Assembly (NCBI GenBank): GCA_018831265.1
Contig: JAHJCO010000057.1
Coordinates: 1-46,898 of the forward strand
Reading direction: 5' to 3'
Source of the DNA: Actinomycetota bacterium
GTDB taxonomy: Bacteria; Actinomycetota; Geothermincolia; Fen-727; Anoxymicrobiaceae
Length of the DNA stretch: 46,898 nucleotides
Shown here: one piece after another, positions 45,092 through 46,898 of the stretch
Numbering within the stretch: the stretch's first letter is position 1
Layout: every line of letters begins with the position of its first letter
Made by a program: the position numbers and the translations under genes
The notes under the pieces: generated by a model
What the model was told of the DNA's origin: nothing
Seen by the model: only the letters and a program-made list of their open reading frames with translations
Databases searched by the model: none

Positions 45092-45301
45092 GCGTCCCGG
45101 TTTCGCTGTCTCGCTCCTCCCTCGCGTTGCCCGACACTTAATGCATAGGGGTAAGACCTCTCTACCCCATTCTACCCGAGCGGCAGCCGTGGGCGGGACG
45201 CGCCGGCGTGATATATTGGAAGCCTGTACAAGACGGTACCCTGCCAAGGTGGTGGCACCCTGAAGAGGAGCGGTGGCAAGGAGCTCGCCAGGATCCAGGA
45301 A

Positions 45302-46375
45302 ATGTGGATCTGGCGATGGGGGATCAGGAGCTGGCTTTTCCTGGGGCTGTTCGGCGCGGTCGTCGTCGCCGGGATGGTCTACTCCAAGGCGCACCAGGTC
45401 ATCCTGCCCCTCATAGTGGCTCTCATAATAGGCATCCTGCTCCAGCCGTTCGTGGACTGGCAGGTCCGGCATCACTTCCCCCGGTGGGCGGCCGTAGTGG
45501 TGACGATGATCCTGATCGTTGGCGTTCTGGCGGGAGTCGTCACCGTAATCATATACGGCGTCAGCTCGCAGGCCGGCTCGATCGGGAAGCAGGTCAAGGA
45601 CGGGGCCGAGAGGATCAAGGATTGGGTGGACGACCTCAAGGTGACCGATTCGGTCTCCGACTGGATCCACGGGACGATCCAGGAGGCGTGGGAACACGCG
45701 AACACCGGCCTCATCGGGATCATCTCCAAGAGCGTCCCGGGCATAGCCTCCTTCGCGATAGGGCTTTTCATCGCGTTCTTCTTCCTCATCTTCCTGCTCG
45801 GTGACGACGGCACCATAAAGGAGTGGGTGACCGACCACATGGGCGTGGAGAAGGACCAGGCCGGGATCATCCTCGAGGGGGTGAACACCGCCATCAGGGG
45901 CTACTTCAGGGGGACGACCATAATAGCCACCGTTGACGCGATACTGTTCATCCCCATCACCCTCATCCTGGGCGTGCCCCTGGTCGGGCCGATAGTCCTG
46001 GTGACCTTCGTCACCTGCTACATCCCGTCGTTCGGCGGCTACATAGGGGGCGCCTTCGCGGTGTTCATCGCCCTGGCGGCCAAGGGTCTCGGCGCGGGTC
46101 TGGTCATGCTGGTGTACGCCATACTCGTCCATACCATAATGCAGAACCCCATCCAGGCCGTGGCCTACGGGAAGACCCTCAAGCTGCACCCGTTGCTGGC
46201 GCTGCTGGTCACGCTGCTCGGCGCGGTCTTCGCCGGCATCGCGGGGGCCATCCTGGCCGTCCCCGTCACGGCCATTGTCCTGAAGGTCACCGGGGACATA
46301 AGGCAGGCGCGAGAGGTCGCGGAGGCCCCTGCGAGCGATGGATCACCGGGGCCGGGGGACAGTGGCGGGACTTAG
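45302..46375 (+). CDS. AI-2E family transporter, second copy
   Basis: A 357-residue paralogue of the protein at 18271. Similar order: N-terminal helices, a soluble helical loop (SIGKQVKDGAERIKDWVDDL), IRGYFRGTTIIATVDAI, CYIPSFGGYIGGAFAVFIALAAKG, and MQNPIQAVAYGKTLKLHPLLALLVTLLGA. The ATG used has only a weak ribosome site; the frame is open upstream to CTG AAG AGG AGC, so a non-ATG start about 14 codons earlier is possible. A TATATT (45212) may be part of its promoter. Substrate unknown. Confidence 0.9.
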   Translation: MWIWRWGIRSWLFLGLFGAVVVAGMVYSKAHQVILPLIVALIIGILLQPFVDWQVRHHFPRWAAVVVTMILIVGVLAGVVTVIIYGVSSQAGSIGKQVKDGAERIKDWVDDLKVTDSVSDWIHGTIQEAWEHANTGLIGIISKSVPGIASFAIGLFIAFFFLIFLLGDDGTIKEWVTDHMGVEKDQAGIILEGVNTAIRGYFRGTTIIATVDAILFIPITLILGVPLVGPIVLVTFVTCYIPSFGGYIGGAFAVFIALAAKGLGAGLVMLVYAILVHTIMQNPIQAVAYGKTLKLHPLLALLVTLLGAVFAGIAGAILAVPVTAIVLKVTGDIRQAREVAEAPASDGSPGPGDSGGT

Positions 46376-46386
46376 TGCCCCGTTTT
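46366..46386 (+). terminator. Weak candidate terminator of the second AI-2E gene
   Basis: CGGG...CCCG arms (46366-46369 and 46379-46382) with a 9-base loop are followed by TTTT. The hairpin overlaps the stop codon. The short stem makes this uncertain. Confidence 0.3.
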
Positions 46387-46512
46387 ATAAACACGGTCTC
46401 ATATGTAACGCGTCCGTGGAATGGTGTGGCAAACGAAGCCCGCCACCGCCTCGATCCGGGCCGGCGCCCAGGGTACCACGAGTCCCCCCACGATCAGGAC
46501 CCTGACCGACCT

Positions 46513-46680
46513 GGTGTCAGACATTTGAATCCCAGTAGTTAACTGTATTTAACTAATATAGTATCTATTCTAATATAGTAACAGTCAACTCGGGCCCTAA
46601 CCTTGGATTCGGACGATTTGCGTTGTTTCTGATCTATTGTGTCAACTCCTGTTGCTGGTGTGATTCAAATGTCTGACACC
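46513..46680. mobile_element. 168-bp inverted-repeat element at the end of a RAYT-type gene
   Basis: GGTGTCAGACATTTGAATC (46513-46531) and its exact reverse complement (46662-46680) enclose an AT-rich core. The core has a direct repeat CTAATATAGTA (46553-46563 and 46570-46580) and a GTTAA...TTAAC palindrome. The right arm lies inside the 3' coding end of the transposase-like gene. The ends resemble those of the 165-bp element at 23597-23761 (GGTGTCRGA...TTTG). Confidence 0.7.
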
Positions 46681-46898
46681 ACGCGAGATCTTGCAGACCA
46701 TGGACGGGGTCAACCCGACCTGCTCCCCGATCTCGGCGAGCGTGTACCCGAAGACCTGGTAGGCCTGGCCGATTGCATGATTCCGGGCTTCCATCGAATC
46801 GCATCCTTCGAACAGCTCTGCCAGTGTCGGGCGGGTCCGCTCCCTGACCCTGCAGGTGGCAACGGGTTCGCTCGAGTAGTACCTGGACTTCATATCGA
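46642..46898 (-). CDS. C-terminal part of a RAYT-type (REP-associated tyrosine) transposase
   Basis: Open from the window edge to TGA, at least 83 residues. RTRPTLAELFEGCDSMEARNHAIGQAYQVFGYTLAEIGEQVGLTPSMVCKI matches the tail of RAYT/Y1-transposase proteins, where a RPSLEELF segment is followed by a helix-turn-helix with GYTLKEI..LGL. The catalytic HUH and Tyr region would lie beyond the edge and cannot be checked. Its last codons form one arm of a 19-bp inverted repeat, as expected when REP-like ends border the gene. The ATG at 46893 is probably internal. Confidence 0.7.
   Translation of the reverse strand, partial: DMKSRYYSSEPVATCRVRERTRPTLAELFEGCDSMEARNHAIGQAYQVFGYTLAEIGEQVGLTPSMVCKISRGVRHLNHTSNRS

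Noticed and set aside
45092..46189. N-terminal extension of the M1 peptidase frame over the AI-2E gene
   Set aside because: The extension is antisense to a clear transporter gene and His/Asp-rich nonsense; the signal peptide begins at the TTG at 45091.

Overview
The window is GC-rich chromosomal DNA packed with genes on both strands. It uses many GTG and TTG starts, strong AGGAGG-type ribosome sites and 4-base stop/start overlaps. The secreted repeat type AEGTCRPGFEPYLT..NPG (four copies in the 1626-residue protein at 33950-38830), together with the gene content, suggests a deep-branching Actinomycetota (Geothermincolia/OPB41-like), possibly from a metagenome assembly. That placement is an inference. 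An aldehyde:ferredoxin oxidoreductase homologue, an anaerobic sulfatase-maturase homologue and a small ferredoxin suggest anaerobic metabolism, while KatG suggests exposure to oxygen.

Layout. 1-2.4 kb: the tail of an unknown gene, a membrane protein, a Phd/VapC toxin-antitoxin pair and REP-like repeats. 2.5-6.2 kb: katG and an MFS transporter. 6.7-12.2 kb: a tightly coupled plus-strand set of amidohydrolase, acyl-CoA synthetase, alpha/beta hydrolase and SDR, followed by two gene ruins. 12.8-17.2 kb: a minus-strand operon of AOR-family oxidoreductase, FAD oxidoreductase and amino-acid permease. 17.4-20.2 kb: two more toxin-antitoxin pairs around an AI-2E family transporter. 20.2-23.3 kb: a Fur-family regulator and a complete Znu-type metal ABC transporter behind a Fur-type box. 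23.3-23.8 kb: a repeat-filled gap. 23.8-26.4 kb: a TetR - ferredoxin - AprA/FrdA-like flavoprotein operon with a palindromic operator. 26.8-28.9 kb: two lipoproteins, one a C45 family hydrolase, and a small membrane protein. 29.0-33.8 kb: trehalose synthesis (TreT and an OtsA-OtsB fusion) next to an acyltransferase-3 gene, with a duplicated scrap of the acyltransferase 3' end on the far side. 33.9-38.8 kb: the giant secreted beta-helix/IPT protein. 39.0-41.3 kb: TetR - oleate hydratase operon with a clear promoter and operator. 41.4-43.4 kb: radical SAM/SPASM/SEC-C protein and a GAP family membrane protein. 43.5-46.4 kb: an M1 peptidase lipoprotein and a second AI-2E transporter. 46.5 kb to the end: an inverted-repeat element containing the 3' end of a RAYT-type transposase.

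The genes form several self-contained regulated modules (metal uptake, lipid and acyl metabolism, trehalose, toxin-antitoxin) rather than one large system. The most unusual signals are the REP-like repeats with a possible RAYT partner, the AOR homologue lacking one cluster cysteine, the TetR-ferredoxin-flavoprotein operon, and the traces of rearrangement at 12.2-12.8 kb and 28.9 kb. No rRNA, tRNA or CRISPR array was seen.
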